Of a stretch of 64,000 nucleotides of DNA, positions 22,645 to 33,900 are shown one piece after another. The DNA is taken from contig JACDTU010000022.1 in NCBI GenBank assembly GCA_022376465.1, positions 1 through 64,000 of the forward strand. The letters run 5' to 3'. Positions within the stretch are counted from its first letter, which is position 1. Every line of letters begins with the position of its first letter. The DNA is from Cubamyces lactineus. Lineage: Eukaryota; Basidiomycota; Agaricomycetes; Polyporales; Polyporaceae. The position numbers and the translations under genes are program-made. The notes beneath the pieces are model-generated. The model searched no databases and had not been told where the DNA came from. It was given only the letters and a program-made list of their open reading frames with translations.

Positions 22645-24474
22645 TCAGGCTAGCGCCGAGTCCGACTGCTGGGATGAATCGGAGGTGACAGACATGGCGT
22701 CGCTGCCGCTGTCATCGTCGTGCACTGCGCCCTCATGGGGCGCTGCCAGAGTCACAGGGTGCAAGGCCTCGTACCACTCCATCTGCTCGTTTTCCACCAA
22801 TTCCCTGCTCGCTTCCTCGCTCAGCACGACCAAAGAATGCTCTCCGCCGCCTGGGTGGCGCAGGACCTGCCAATACATCTTCCTCTGCATCACCTCAAAG
22901 CATATGAACTGCACTGTTGGCGCTGCGTCGGCGATTCTGGAGGCCCAGAATGTGAGGAATGGCGCCCTGAATTTCCGGAGAACTCGCATTCTGTCCGGTC
23001 CAAGTGGCACAGTGTGGTCGTATGCGTCTTCTCTTTCGAAATTGCATACGTGGATCCGAAATCTGAAGAACTTGACTCTTAAGCGTGAGAGCAGACTCAC
23101 GGCCGCCCTCTGAGGAAAGAAGGACCGTTAGTGGCATTGCCGGTAATAACAGCCTCATAGACGTGCCTGGTAGTATATAGGGTCTCCCACTACGACGTCG
23201 GCATTCAGGTCCAGGCCGAGATGGGTTACACTCGAAGCTGTGGCGAGAGGCGGAAGAAGCTCCGAGATGTCCGAGGCGGATATGCAACAGTCGTCGCTGA
23301 ACTCGTGACCTGCGATCAACGTGTAGAAGCCCAACCGAAAGACGATGCGCCTCAGGGTAGTCGACCACTGCACATCTGTGAGGGCCTCGTACAGCTCCTC
23401 ACGCGACTCCGCCGGATTATCGAGCACGATGTCCAGCCGTGCAACAGGACAGGTAAGACCGAGCCGGTAAATGTTGTGGACGTCGCCACAGACGTGTTCC
23501 AGCGCATCCCAACAAGGCACCATGCGATTCCGAGCGCGTGGGCAATCCATGTCGAACTCCAGGACGTCGCACATGGTAACGTCGAGTATGCGCAAGTTTG
23601 GGAAAGCGTTCACCAAAATCTCAAGTTCTCTGAAGCGAGTTGCCCCCAATGTAAGGCAGCGCACGTTGGGATATATGCTCGTGGATGGCCCCGGGTGAAC
23701 GATTTCAGCCGTGAGGTCGACGTAGCAGAGCCACAAGTCTTCTAGCGTGTCCTTGTGCCTGCTGAGCAAGTCCAGAGGGTCGGGAAATATCCTGTGCATG
23801 GGAGGAAATAAGTGGTGCTCGTCCCCCGAACATTCCATGTACAGGATAACGATATCAGACCGGATGCTCGAGATCAGATCGTAGGAGAGCAGTCCGAAAG
23901 AGATGACCCGCAGGTCGCGTACAGAGGGCAGGGCAGCGAAGGCGTCCACAAGTCGGTCATCGCAATGCAAGAGGCCTTCGCAGTAATCGATCTGTAGGGT
24001 CCGTATGCCTACCAGACTTGGAAGGATCGAAACTAGGAGGGGGATACCATGCAGACGGTCGTAGTCTTCATCGCCGACGGAGTCTTCGGAGCTTGAGTCG
24101 TCACAGTCACCGAACAGGGAGAAACGCGGGATATCGAGCCAAAGCCATGCAAGATGATACGCGTGAAGGTTGTTCCGTCTCACGAAGTGGCAAAAGGAGA
24201 CGAGCTTGCTGTCGTTCGTGATGTGTGCGCCCATAGACAAAAGACGTCCGACTCCCAAGCGGTATACGAACCAAGATGTATGCATCATCGCTGAGACATC
24301 ACCTTGGTCGTTCAGAGTGTCGAAGATCAACAGGAAGATATCGGCATCCAGAGGGCAGACTTGGGCTGCAGGGGCAGAAACTGGAGGAGATCAGGACGAG
24401 AGATGCATGCTGCAGCTCGTGAGTGACCTACTTTGATCACCTTCGGAACCTGCAGTACTTTGAGCACGGATCAT
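22645..24474 (-). CDS. F-box-like / LRR-like protein (second copy)
   Basis: Three exons: 24474-24432 (MIRAQSTAGSEGDQ), 24365-23167 and 23109-22645, giving 568 aa. The N-terminus reads CPLDADIFLLIFDTLND and MMHTSWFVYRLGVGRLL, an F-box-like helix set. The middle has irregular leucine-rich segments (VRDLRVISFGLL, NVRCLTLGATRF, NLRILDVTMCD). The C-terminal exon is mixed-charge with a Ser/Asp-rich tail. The short first exon was chosen because it supplies an ATG and joins in frame at a GTAGGT donor and CTGCAG acceptor. The last intron (23166-23110) needs a GC donor (CAG|GCACGT); the GT alternatives give the wrong frame. Same general architecture as 12894-14555; substrate unknown. Confidence 0.75.
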
Positions 24475-24805
24475 CGTACGTCTTTGGGTGGGTCCAATCA
24501 CCGCGACAGCACGGAGGAAGGATGCACACTCATATATCGCTCGGCATCTTCAGGCCTGAAGAATTCAAGTTGTCATGAAGAAGCAACGCTAGCCCGGCGC
24601 ATGGGACAATGAAAGACAATTAGAACCCCATCCACATGCCTATCGCGATCTGAGGGTACAAATACTGGGTGGGAAGCAATAGAGTACTTGAGTTAAACCG
24701 GACTTAGAAAGTTGAAAAGGACAAGAAGGATGGCCCTCTAAGCGCCCATGTTACCGCACGTTCCTCACGGTGGTGATCGCGTGTTCCTTTTGTTGCGACG
24801 ACCAC
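24475..24805. other. intergenic promoter region
   Basis: About 330 bp upstream of the F-box-like gene up to the MITE target site. No gene and no strong motif identified. Confidence 0.4.
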
Positions 24806-24813
24806 TACCTACC
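24806..24813. repeat. MITE target-site duplication, left copy
   Basis: TACCTACC, identical to 25208-25215 on the other side of the element. Confidence 0.85.
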
Positions 24814-25207
24814 AGGACCCCTGACAATGGTAGGTGAACCTATATCACCTCGACCGAAATTTGGGTGAAAATGTCCGCGGATTTCTGGCCATTTTTGCCT
24901 CGAAATGTCCGGAAAAAATCCACCTTCAGACCCCCTCCGGGCCCCTTAGCGCCCAATTTTGCTGACAAATTTGTCCCAAAATGGTAAGCGCTTTGTTCAG
25001 GCGCCCAGTCACATGATCTTTTGGGCGCTCATGTTCATAAGCGCTCATTGAATCCATCATATTTTGGTCAATCTGTCCGTCTGGGGAACAGGGTTGGTGA
25101 CCGATTTGGGGGGGTTTTGTCCGGAAAAAATACAGCATAGGCCCCTTCCAGCGGGCTGATTTTGTCCGGAATCGGATAGGGCTGTCCGTACCATTGTCAG
25201 GGGTCCT
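24814..25207. mobile_element. hAT-like MITE, 394 bp
   Basis: Perfect 19-bp terminal inverted repeats: AGGACCCCTGACAATGGTA at 24814-24832 and its complement at 25189-25207. They are flanked by an 8-bp direct duplication TACCTACC (24806-24813 and 25208-25215). An 8-bp duplication is the mark of the hAT superfamily. There is no transposase frame, so the element is non-autonomous. Internally TGTCCGGAAAAAAT occurs twice (24906 and 25118) with further TGTCCG(G/C) units near both ends, which look like subterminal transposase-binding repeats. Confidence 0.88.
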
Positions 25208-25215
25208 TACCTACC
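25208..25215. repeat. MITE target-site duplication, right copy
   Basis: TACCTACC, matching 24806-24813. Confidence 0.85.
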
Positions 25216-25450
25216 GCCCTACCGCATCCTGTTGTGAGTATGACTTTGAGAACTTCCAAGTTACAGACCTGCCGTACCGCCAGCACAATTGCACCGCTCC
25301 TTTCAAAGCTCACACTGGCACACAGATGGCTCCTGATCATGAAAGAGCTACTTGGCGCGACAGGACACAATGCAGCGTAATCCCAATTGATCTCTCACGA
25401 GTTCGTGAATCTTAACACAGGTCCACGACACCATTGGCAGCCGGCTACAC

Positions 25451-26336
25451 CTACAAACCCGAAGGCGTCCCGTTGGCAATCGCTGCATCGTGCGCCCTCG
25501 CCAAGAATCCATACTGCGGGAGGTACCTATCATCCAGTATGTATGCACGTTAGCTTATCTATGCATCTGACGGCCTTCCCAGAGAAAGACGCACGTATCG
25601 AAGAAGGGCATCATCTCCTTCGCGCCCGGCGTGCTGCGCCAGTCGCGCATGAGCTCGCACGCGACGGCGAACATGGATAGGACGTGCACGCCCGCGGCAC
25701 GCATCCGGTCGTTCGCATCCTGGGCGGTCCTCCCGTCGAACGTGCCCGACGCGTCGCTGTGAGCGTACACAGTATATCCCGCCTCGACAAGCGAGAGCGC
25801 GAGGAACGCCGTGCAGACCTATTATGCACGCAGTAATGTAAGTAAGAGAACATGGTGAGTTCGCCGTCACTTGATGCATGTATGGCGATGTTCGGGATAA
25901 GGAGAAAAATACGTACGTCGGTGGTGATCCCGGCGAGGATGATCTGCTTCTTCCCCGTCGCCTCCACGGCGGCGCGAAAGTCGGCGTTGTCCCACGCGTT
26001 CACCTCGCCCTGCCGCTTGATCAGCGGCGCGTTCGGGTGCATATCAATGACTTCCTTCGGGAGCGGGCCATTCGGTCCTGTCCGACACGCTCGTCATCAA
26101 CCACAAACCGCTCTTATTCACAGGCCTAAGCGAAAGGCGGACGCACCGGTCTCACTGCTGCTGGTCAAGACGACCGGGAGGTCGTAGATCTTCGCGAGCG
26201 CGGCGTGGGCGAGCAGGTTGTTCTTGAACTGGACGGGTGAGAAGTCGTGCGCGAGCATGTAGAGGCCCTCTTGGTGGTCGACAATGAGCAGCGCGGCCTC
26301 GGCCTTGTCAATCCTCTCGTACTTGAAGGGAGCCAT
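25451..26336 (-). CDS. isochorismatase-family (cysteine) hydrolase
   Basis: Start MAPFKYERIDKAEAALLIVDHQ at 26336. The Asp of LIVDHQ and the Cys of ITTDVCTAFLAL are the expected nucleophile and acid of the family, with SSSETGPNGPLPKE between them. Introns: ETG|GTGCGT... to PNG; TTD|GTACGT... to VCTAF, which falls right before the catalytic Cys; and a last one (GTGCGTCTTTC... to ...GATAG) that joins MMPFFD to TYLPQYGFLARAHD, ending GTPSGL with TAG at 25453-25451. About 215 aa, the normal single-domain size; YcaC-like hydrolases act on unknown amides. It is a cytosolic enzyme with no signal peptide. The MITE sits about 240 bp beyond its 3' end. Confidence 0.87.
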
Positions 26337-28055
26337 GGCGGATACTGTGCTAGCGGTCAGCCGCGTTAAGTTCGCTTGTCAAGTTTAGTGCGGCCTTACG
26401 ACAGACAGTGAGAAGGCTTAGTGGGTGGATGAAGAGTTCTGTGAGACGATGCGGGCTAGAGAGATGCCCGTCTGAGGATCCCAGTACTACGTCTCTCGTC
26501 CCTCTTATACTCGAGCTCACCCTCCCCACTAAAGACGAATACCTCCCTCCTACCGCTTCCGAACCCGAGCCAAGACAATCACTGACCTTCGTTCACCCCA
26601 TCCCACCTCAACCCTCCACATCCATCTTCATAATTTCACCTCCAACCGCTCGGACAAGCCGCGCACGTCCAGCGCTCCGCACGAACCGCGTATACCAGCA
26701 TACCCCATGCGTACACATCTGTCACCAGCCCACGCTTCGCTGCACCCACCGAACAAACGTGTATATTTCTCCCTGGGACGCCGTACCCAGCCCGCGCAGC
26801 GCCTCGCAAAGCAACAAAGCGTCTCCACAAAAGCAGTCGCGGCGACCACGCCCGCTACCGCGCCGCCGTGCTGCCTGCTCCAGAGGGGGCAAGTGTGGGA
26901 ACGCGTGCGATGTGGATGTACGAATGGGGTTGTACACAGGCGCGCACTCATCGCGTTACGTCCGAGTCGGACGCGCCGGTGGTACATACAGGCGTATCTC
27001 GCCCTCGTTCTGGCAACATCTTGGCTGCTATTGGCAGGTTAGCAGCCTTGCGTGCGGCGATTGGCGGGATTCGGTGGTGCAGGTGCGCCGTGCCGCCGCC
27101 CTGTTGAAGATGCGAACGTCCCGCAGCAGTGACCACGCGGATGATGCATCATGCATGAGACGCCACCTCGCCCGCAGATCGAAGTGGGGGTGTCGAGACG
27201 GCGTGCATGGAAGGATACCGCGTATAGTGGCAAGGGAAGGGAAGCAGGGAGAGAGGGCGAAACTCTGAGTTCGGGAGTACAGGCCGAGCGCTGGCAGTTG
27301 GCGTGCAAATCTCCCGAAGATGTTGCTGGTAAGAACATTGTGATACTGGTGTGAACGTCCTCGGGTCCTGCGAGACTTGCGGGGCTAAGGTATCTTATGG
27401 GTGCCTGGTGCGATGGTACCATGATCATATCGAGACATGGCTTACACTAGCATAGCGCAGGCCCGAAACGTTGCTGAACACTGGACGTCAACTCGACTTC
27501 TCAATGCAAGCTGGTGCTATCGCAGACTTGCGAGTCCCTCTAACATCCACTGCACATCACGCCACACACATTACACTCCAGCCACAAGCCCAAAATGACG
27601 AATAAAAATCAAATCGATTCGTAGATGGATGGACGACAATATATCGTAATGAGGAGTCAACATCGAACATCGAAGCTAGGCTCGGGGTCGTACTAACGTT
27701 TACTAGGTCGTATACTGAATATGTAGCGTATATGCTAAGGCTAGAGCTAAGGCTAAGGCATGCATGGTGTGGTGGATGATATAGATACAAGAATACAAGA
27801 TCGTCGAGTCGTGGGCCCTGTCACCGGCCATCAGGATGGCAGGGGATGAGGAAGTCGTGTCGCCTTCGTGCAATCAAGAGGGGGGAGTGCGTTTGAGGTT
27901 GATCAAGGCGTTTTCAAAGGCGTGCAGATCGGAGGGCTCGAGGGTGGACGGATGGTTGGAAGGCCGGATGCGCCTCGCCAGCGCGCATCGTGGTCATCAT
28001 CCCGCTGGTGATATCACATCTCGCAGGGAGGAGGGGAAGACCGGGAGGGAACCGT
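26337..28055. other. intergenic, no gene recognised
   Basis: About 1.7 kb between the isochorismatase start and the 3' end of the P450. A 286-codon plus-strand frame (26408-27268) and antisense partners are Arg/Ser/Thr-rich and featureless. 27600-27780 is AT-richer with short purine repeats (GCTAAGGCTA units). Confidence 0.4.
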
Positions 28056-30772
28056 TCAGTGCGCAGAGTTGGCAGCGCCGTTCGTCACCCCGTTCGGGAC
28101 CGCCGGCGATCCATTCGGCTTCGCGCCCCCATTCGCGTTCGCCTCCGCGGTCCCGTTAGCATCCCCGTTAGCGTTCCCGTTCTCCTTCACCGCGGCGCCG
28201 ACCCCCTGCTTCACCAGCTCCGCCGCCGCCTCCGAGCGCGACGCCAACCTCACATACACCTCCTGCACCCTACACGCCGCGCCATTGCTCACGACCTTCA
28301 TCGCCGCGTCCGCCTTGCGCTTCGCCTTCTCCGCCGCGAGCGGCAGCGCGACGTCGAACGCGGCGAGGATGTGCGCGACGTGGCTGAAGAGGAGCGCGTC
28401 GGCGAGGTAGCGCCCCGGGCACGTGCGGTGCCCGAACCCGAAGGCGAACGCCATCGGGTGCAGGATGTCCGTGCGCAGCGTGGGCGGGGCGGTGCGCGTG
28501 TCGAGGAAGCGTTCGGAGCGGAAGACTTCGGGTTCGGGGAAGATGCGCTCGTCGCGCGAGATCGCCCTTGAGGATGGAAGGGGGAGGAGGGGAGAGGAGG
28601 TGATTAGCGTGTTGGGCGGAAGCGAGGCGAGTTGGAGGGGGACGTACCAGTTGTTCGCCATGATCGTCGCGCCTTTCGGGATGTGGTACCCGTTGTACAC
28701 GTCGTCCTCGGTCGCCTCGCGCGCAACTGTCGCCCGAACGCGCGTCAGCACATGAACAGAAGAAGATAGCGAGCAACAGGGTACTCACTAACGGGGGCGA
28801 TCGACACCCAACGAAGAACTTCAGAGAGGACAGCGTCGACGTATGGGAGGTTCGGACGGTCAGCCATCGTCGGGAGACGCTTCCCACCCGTGAGCGCGTC
28901 GACCTCCGCCTGCGCCTTCTTCTGGATCTCAGGGAAGCGCGCCATCGCGAGCAAGAACGTGAGCGTCGCCGACTCAGTCTAAACGAAACCATCCTTTAGT
29001 CAGCGCGCCAATTCACCGTAGCCGGGGGAGAGAGGAGAGAGGAGAACGGGACGGAAAGGAAAGAAGGAAGGAAGAGACACGCACAGCAAGCATACCCCCC
29101 GCGTTCATCGTCACCGCGACCATCTTCGTGCGGTCGTCCATCGTCTTCTCGCCCGCAGCCGCGCCCGCGCCCAGGTTGAACATGACCGAGTCGTTCCCCG
29201 CGGCCTTGCCCGCCTGCGCGAGCTGCACCGTCGCGTCCGCCGTCGCGTGCAGCTGCGTCTTCCACTTCGCGCCGAGCTTCAGGAGCGGGCCGGCGACGGG
29301 CGCCCATGTCGGGAGCGAGCATACTGTTGTGAACGGAAAAACGGGAAATATGAGTTGAGCGGACAATGATGAGGAAGGGGGAGAGGTGGGAGAGAGGGAG
29401 GGAGGGAGACGTACGGAAGGGGAGCACGTCGAGCTTCTGGAACTTGTCGCCCAGGACGTCCGCCGCAAAGTGCGCGAGGTTGTTCATCTGCGCGAGGATC
29501 GTATCCGACGGCGTCGGCTCGTACCCCGTCGACACCTTCAAAAACGCCCTCCCTATCGAGCTATCCCAGACCGCCGCGTCAGCCTTTCTCTCTCACCCCC
29601 ATGACAAGCCCCGCAAGCCCCGTAACGCTGCAGGAGCGCAAGAGCGGACACGCACTCGTCAATGACCTTCGTCAACTCGCTACACTCCAAGTCCGCGGCG
29701 AGCGTCTGCAAGAAGCGGCGCGAGGACGCCTCGTACTCGGCGTTGTACGCCGGGACGCCCGCCTGCCCGATCTCGGTGTGGAACTGCTTCCGCGCGGTCG
29801 AGAAGTCCTCGCCCGGGTCCATGAACGGCAGCGTCATCGTCAGGTCCGACCTGTCGTATCGGCGTTCAGCGTAAGCGTAAGCGAAGTGCGCGGTGCGCGG
29901 GCGGAGATCGAGGGATAAGGGAAGGGGAGGAAAGGGAAGGGAAGGGAGGAGAAGGGAGGAAGGGACGCACAGGTTCGCCATACGCCGCGGAGGCTTGGCC
30001 GAGTACCGCTCGACGCGCTTGTTGAAGAGCGCGTCGATGGCTTCGTGCGAGTTGAGCACGATGATGGTCGTGTTCAGCACATGGAGCGTGTTCACGTCGC
30101 CTGTCGCAAAAAAGGAAAGAGTAGACGGGTCAGCGAGGGTGCCCTAGCGCGGAAGGGTTCACAAGAGTGGGGTAAAGCGACAGAGAATCAATGAGCGGGC
30201 GACGCTGATGAGAAGGCGATGTAGACGAGATGCACCGCCAAAGATGGGGGAGAGAACACAGATAGACTCGCGCGCGCGAGGGCGGAGGCAGTACTGGTGC
30301 ACCGCAGAGGACGCGGCGATGTAGATGTAGATGCGAACGCGAGCGCGGGGGCGGAGGGGCGAAGGCGATGAATCTGGCGCAAGATCTCGGACGGCGCGAT
30401 CGTCCAAGTGGCAACTTGCAAGTCACCATCATCTGGCCAGTGCCACAGTGATAGTGCTACGAGTGCCACAGGACTAGGTGCGCTCTCTCCTCCTCCCCCG
30501 CCCTCCGACTCCGAGGCCAGAGTCTTCGCACGGACACACAGACGCACACAGACGCCCTCTTCCCCCGCACTCGCACGATCTCCACGCGCCCAACAACAAC
30601 AAAAAAGTGCGCACAAAGAACGACAGACCGCGCACTCACCGTATTTCTTGGAGAGGTTGTAAAAGTACACCCACTGCTCCGTGCTCGGGATCTGTGTGAG
30701 GTTGCCGAGGATGGGGAGGCCGGGGGGCCCAGGCGGGAGGTGTTTTGAGCGCGAGCCGAAGATGGGTGCCAT
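28056..30772 (-). CDS. cytochrome P450 monooxygenase
   Basis: Heme-thiolate monooxygenase. Chained exons give PPGPPGLPILGNL, KKYGDVNTLHVLNTT, HEAIDALFNKRVERYSAKPP, LPFMDPGEDFSTARKQFH, an I-helix AGGMLATESATLTFLL, the K-helix ExxR in SEVLRW, PEVFRSERFLD and the heme loop FGFGHRTCPGRYLADALLF with its axial Cys. The form resembles Agaricomycete P450s often named O-methylsterigmatocystin oxidoreductase. Two oddities: the protein starts MAPIFGSRSKHLPPGPPG without the usual N-terminal membrane helix, and the C-terminus after the fold is a 40-residue Asn/Gly/Ala-rich tail. The first intron is long (30639-30101, 539 nt); removing it gives KKYGDVN in frame. A redox partner such as CPR is expected elsewhere. 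Substrate unknown. Confidence 0.88.
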
Positions 30773-30898
30773 GTCGTCTGCTACGTGAGAAAGTAGTGGT
30801 GGATGCGCAGATCTCGGGGAGGGAGGGGACCGTGCAGCAGGCGGAGGAGGGGACAGGCTTAGGATGAGGGGGCGGGGCTGGGGACCGCAGGCGGGAAC

Positions 30899-30905
30899 TT
30901 ATATA
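30899..30905 (-). promoter_or_regulatory. TATA box of the P450 gene
   Basis: TATATAA on the minus strand, about 127 bp upstream of the ATG at 30772. Confidence 0.5.
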
Positions 30906-33900
30906 GCAGCGGATGGGCGGGCGGGAAGGATTTACGGGGAGGGAAGAGCCGGAGTGCAGGGCTGGCTTACCACTATTACCACTTAGGCTAGGAAGGCTCT
31001 ATAGTAGAACCCTATACGCTAAGCCAACGACTAGATGGACGGCTCAAGGCAATGAGATGGGATGGGCTGCTACGCAAAGTGACACCCCTCCCCCGTACTC
31101 GGAGGTTGATTGCAGCGGATGGCGATGCGCGTCCAATCACTCGCCCCCGACCGACCGACCCTCTCGTCCCGCGCGCGCCAACCGCCCAGTTTCACTGCCA
31201 TAACGCCCCGCACAAAAAAGCCCCTCTCGCAGAACACAAAAGCCCCGTGCGGCGCCTGTGGGATGGGCGGTGGGAGACTGATGGCGCATGATTGGCAGAG
31301 GGCGGATAGCGTTCGGGGCGAGGCACGGTCTTGCATGGAAGGCAGCTGGGCTGCGATTGCCAACGAACGTCCGACGTGGGACGGGGGTGGACGCAGATGC
31401 CGCGAAGGCGGTCGCCGGACTGCAGCCGCGCTGGCGAGAGCGCGGGCGAGAGTTCAATTTGAATGGGCCTTCGCTCGTCCGCGTCGCTGGGCAGCGGCCA
31501 CGGGGACGTGCGTCGTGTCATGGTGTGGTCCCGAGGACCCAGAACGCGAGCAGCGATAGGCAGATCGGCGATGCGTGCTTTCGGGTGAGAACTGTACGTG
31601 CGTGAAGGGCAATCTTGTCATCCGCGCAGTACGCTCGGGGCTCGGCTCGCGCGCATGGCGAGCTCTGAGTAAGTAGGAGATATATTGCACTCTGGTATGC
31701 GAGTAGAAGTAGGGCTGCTAAGAGAGCACGTAGATGATGTTCCTGGCCGTCCTGAAGACATGCTAGTCCCTGGTGCCTCGAGAGATGTGCCAGATAGCAA
31801 GGACAGGAACGCAGCTGCCAGCCACACAGCGAGGACGGAAAGGACAACGTCGTCTGGACTGTCGACTCTGGACTTTGCACGAGAGGAAGAGCCGAGGCGT
31901 GGCGGCAGTCGGTGGCCAATCAACCCATTTCGGTTACTATTCCTGGCCACTCCCCCGTCCAATCAAACTCGCCCTATCATTCAGATCGAGATCCCCTTCA
32001 AACCAGATCCTCTGCGCCCGATCCGCTTAACGCCGCGCGTCCGACGTCCAGCGCCAAGCTCCCCAACGCTAACGCCAACGCCGTCCTAGCTGCTCGGCGC
32101 TGTACCGCCTCGGTTCTTTCGCCCACTGCATTGACCTCGAGCCTCTGGAAGCTATTCATCTGCAACCACCCGCCTTCACGATGACCTCATTCTCGCTTCA
32201 ACTGCTCGCGGCGCCCCGACGTTCGACAGCTTCTCCACATTCACTCTGAAGATGCGAACATTGCTCGTTGTATCACGGCAGGGCAGGGCACAAGGCCTCA
32301 TGACTCTTTCTATCGCGTTTGAAGAGATCCGCAGGAGCCAGTGTCGTATCGCTCACACTGCGTGTGCCGTGCGCAGAGGGACCTCCTAGCGGGCGATGGT
32401 TCGTGGCGTTTACATTCCCCTCCCATCCGACCCTACCGCCCGTGCCAGCGTCGAACTCTCCGCGACTCGCCCGCACGCCTGCGCGTTGCAGGATCGCTTC
32501 TCGTTCCAGCATGCAGCTACCCCCACTATATACCGACCTGTCACTCACGAGCCCATGCGTAGTGCGAACTTTGGACAGATCCCGTCTGTCGCCTGCCATC
32601 CGCAAGGTACCCACAGATACCTCCGGCTTGCCGCTCGTATCAGTATACTCAAGCGCGAACACATTGGCGCTGCCGCGCACATTCGCACATTCACGTTCAC
32701 GTTTTCACGCTCACGTTCGGCGACGAACGATGACCCTGACCCTCCACAAGCCACAAGGGTCCTCCGCTTCGCAAGCACTGCAATATCATCTTACGGTATC
32801 GCCCCTGGTCTGCCGCGCGCCCTGTCGCTGGGAGTACATACTGAACGTATCAGTGCCGCGGCGTCTTTTTGTTGTCGCCGTTGCCATACCCGGCCCTTCG
32901 ACAACTCCTGCAGCTGGAATACGATCGCGTCCATCCCTCATGGCAGGAACCAAGATACCCAGATCTCAATCCTCGATGCTCAGACGTCACCACCTGGACC
33001 TGAATCCCCTACGCAGAACAATGCCGTATACCACCACTCCAAGCAACTGGTTATCACCGTACGCGCTGCGCTGCGCTGCGTGAAAGCCCGGTCCCGGCCC
33101 CAGCGGACGATCCCATCATTCTCCTCCGCGCCGATACCCATCAACCTTCTACGCCCGTTATGGGTCAAAGTCCCGGTCTCCCGCACAGTACTGCTGCACA
33201 ACCGCGCGCGTCCTCTTTCCTGAACCCTGCCACGGTCCCTGTCCGTTAGCGAACGGCGTGTCGCGTGGTTAGGGCATCGGCCGCGTTTCATGGGCTCCGT
33301 CGACAATTGGAGTGGCAGTTTGGGAGATGGGAAGGGTCGAGGTGCGCGGTCAGGGTGCAGCGCCCGTGACTACGGTTGCGAAGCGCCGGATAGGCCCCGG
33401 GCCCGGGTCCAGGCACTCCGCTGATAACCTGACGGGCTACCACCGTACCAGCGGGCCCCAGGGTCTGCGTCTCTGCGTCTCAGTGTGAGGGATTGGATTC
33501 CTTGGTTCTGTCTGTATAGATACCGCGGAGGGCGCGACGGGCATGTCGGGCTCTTCTGCTCATCGTGTTGTTCATAGGTGTGTGCGTCCTAGCTCGTGCG
33601 AGGATTTGTGTCGCTAACGCTGACCTTCGGCGGGAATAGGGAGGTCGAAAGGTGGAAAGTTCAAAGGTGAGATGCCACGACGATGGCCCAAGAGCAGTTG
33701 GGCAACAAGAAGCGTCGCGACGGGTTCTGAGGAAGAGCTTTGACGTCGACAACTTCAATAACTCAAACATCGGCCGTGGAGCATCTGTCCATGGCCAACC
33801 TTCGCATCCGCAATTTGATACATCTCACATTCCGACCTTCCTAGGAGTCCATCTCTAGAGGACGCATGGCCTTGCGCAGGGATGCACTCGGCCGGCAGCT

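Noticed and set aside
26408..27268. 286-codon plus-strand open frame
   Set aside because: Low-complexity Arg/Ser/Pro content, no start context and overlapping open frames on the other strand.
32319..33223. Overlapping 250-275-codon frames
   Set aside because: Two frames open on one strand at once and featureless; composition effect.
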